From Carex sylvatica (Eukaryota > Streptophyta > Magnoliopsida > Poales > Cyperaceae), in the NCBI GenBank assembly GCA_964058845.1, contig CAXKVR010000516.1, positions 1-21,573 on the forward strand: a stretch of 21,573 nt of DNA, read 5' to 3'. Below the pieces are notes generated by a model. That model saw nothing but the letters and a program-made list of their open reading frames with translations, did not search any database and was not told the origin of the DNA. Shown in pieces: positions 20,586 to 21,573 of this stretch; the stretch's first letter is position 1; every line of letters begins with the position of its first letter. The position numbers and the translations under genes are program-made.

Positions 20586-20700
20586 TGATGCAATGGAGAG
20601 ATGGATCTAGGGTTTGGTGGAAGGAAAAAAAAAAAAAAAACCCTAGAAAGCCAAAAGCTTTCGTCTAGGTTTGTTCTTCTTTGCCTGACTAGTATATTTT
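20586..20700 (-). promoter_or_regulatory. Leader/promoter region of the NERD-like gene with telo-box motifs
   Basis: Upstream of the ATG, AAACCCTAG is found on the minus strand (about 20609-20617) and again in the opposite orientation (about 20638-20646), next to an A/T homopolymer. AAACCCTA telo-boxes are common in leaders and promoters of plant housekeeping genes. A TATA-like AAAATATA lies about 110 bp before the ATG. The transcription start cannot be fixed. Confidence 0.45.
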
Positions 20701-20882
20701 ATTTTCTTTCATTTTTGGGGTTTATTTTAAATTTTTTATTTTTCAAGGGGTGTGGATGAGCTCTGAGGTGTCAGGTCAGACGTGGATGGGTTCCGTAAAT
20801 GGGAAAGCACTTTATTTAATTTAGTGGAGCTTTTCTTTCCTTTTTTCAGCTGCGAGCTTGAGCGCGTTCACTGAGGGCTCGT

Positions 20883-21080
20883 GGGAAGAAAGAAATCCAT
20901 ATCCTCTAAGGTAACTGAATATTTCTTTTTGGATTACGACCGTTCGATAAGAATCTGGCCCAATCCGGTCCGAGGTGAAACTCACGGGGCCGTCTTAATA
21001 GTCGTGTCGATTCTGATTGTACGGTCCAGATCCAAACAGAAATGTTCTGTTACATTAGGTGATACGAATTCGGGGAGAAA
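20883..21080. mobile_element. 180-bp MITE upstream of the NERD-like gene
   Basis: The element (20892-21071) has inverted arms. CATATCCTCTAAGGTAACTG with TTTTTGGAT and GACCGTTCGAT on the left pair with ATTGTACGGTCCAGATCC and TGTTACATTAGGTGATACG on the right. The flanks GGGAAGAAA (20883-20891) and GGGGAGAAA (21072-21080) agree at eight of nine positions, an aged 9-bp target duplication. It belongs to the same group as 3577, 9332 and 21107. Confidence 0.75.
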
Positions 21081-21106
21081 ACGTAACTGAATAAGCCACA
21101 CTCGTC

Positions 21107-21285
21107 GGAATTATAGTCTAAAGTAACTCAAATTTTGAGTTTATATTCAAACCGTCAGATCTGTTTTGGCACGAATATTAAAGGATCCCGGTGCATTCAA
21201 CCTGGGGCCTGATTGGCCTGGATTCTGATCGAACGGTTATGATATAAACTCAAAATTTGAGTTACTTCAGAGGATGACCGGTTGT
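21107..21285. mobile_element. Second MITE upstream of the NERD-like gene
   Basis: The inverted arms share AAGTAACTCAAATTTTGAGT, then TTATAT and an ACCGTCAGATC/GATCGAACGGT pair, separated by a unique centre. The arm cores match the MITE at 3577 almost exactly. No clear target duplication was found, so the ends are approximate. Confidence 0.7.
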
Positions 21286-21573
21286 TCGACAGGACGACTA
21301 GGCAAGGACAATGTTGGTTGATCCAGGTGCACCGCATTAAAAGAATGAAAAGTGGGTCCCAAAATTTTTATGAATTATTTTATTGAGGCTGTGAGCGGAT
21401 TTCTGATCTCATGTCCAGCCCGTGCTGTACTGCTGTCCAGTGAAGGCGAAAGGACACGTCCATTGTCATTTTTAGTGACGTTGATACGTACGCAAGCAAA
21501 ACAGACACGTTGTGCCAAAGATAAGGAAGTAGGAATTTTCATCTATACCGCTCAAAAACTTCAAAATTTCTTA
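21286..21573. other. Right-edge intergenic sequence, nothing recognised
   Basis: No ORF, repeat or RNA gene can be supported in this stretch. Confidence 0.5.

Noticed and set aside
1..21573. tRNA, rRNA or CRISPR features
   Set aside because: No tRNA T-loop and acceptor pairing was seen. The only GGTTCGA-like match is inside a coding exon (17787). No spaced direct-repeat array is present.

Overview
The window is AT-rich nuclear DNA of a flowering plant. Two multi-exon genes with plant-type GT-AG introns and plant-specific protein architectures lie in a background of small non-autonomous DNA transposons. The sequence does not let me name the species. Both gene models were built by hand: splice sites were chosen so that every exon joins in phase and the protein matches the family. 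They have not been checked against transcripts.

Layout. Bases 1-854 hold no gene I can support except a very weak possible first exon at the left edge. At 855-1013 (minus) is a stranded C-terminal exon of a NIP5/NIP6-type aquaporin, apparently a remnant. Bases 1014-2902 are AT-rich, with a 37-bp tandem repeat. At 2912-3326 is a Mutator-type MITE with a perfect 9-bp target duplication. A second MITE type (3577-3736) lies directly in front of gene 1.

Gene 1 (3827-10140, plus, 15 exons, 663 codons) encodes a DUF726/TMCO4-like membrane-associated alpha/beta-hydrolase with a visible GSSLG nucleophile elbow. Its introns carry further copies of both MITE types. Between the genes (10141-12643) is a 1.19-kb hAT-type element with an 8-bp target duplication and a nested 294-bp element. 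The hAT sits inside a degenerate copy of gene 1's own intron 14.

Gene 2 (20585-12644, minus, 11 exons, 1563 codons) is convergent with gene 1. It encodes a NERD-like chromatin/RNA-silencing protein with AT-hook, PHD, SWIB, Plus3, GYF, Trp-rich GW region and C-terminal CCCH zinc finger. Its intron 8 is a U12-type AT-AC intron (15887-15763). Introns 5 and 7 hold a 212-bp tandem duplication and a fold-back element. Two more MITEs (20892-21071 and about 21107-21285) lie upstream of its start.

The two genes are not known to act in one pathway. They are tail-to-tail neighbours with about 2.5 kb of transposon-derived DNA between their stop codons. The most notable items are the AT-AC intron, the repeated GVxW/GW region of the NERD-like protein, an in-frame 90-bp duplication in gene 1, the aquaporin remnant, and a MITE type found just upstream of both genes.
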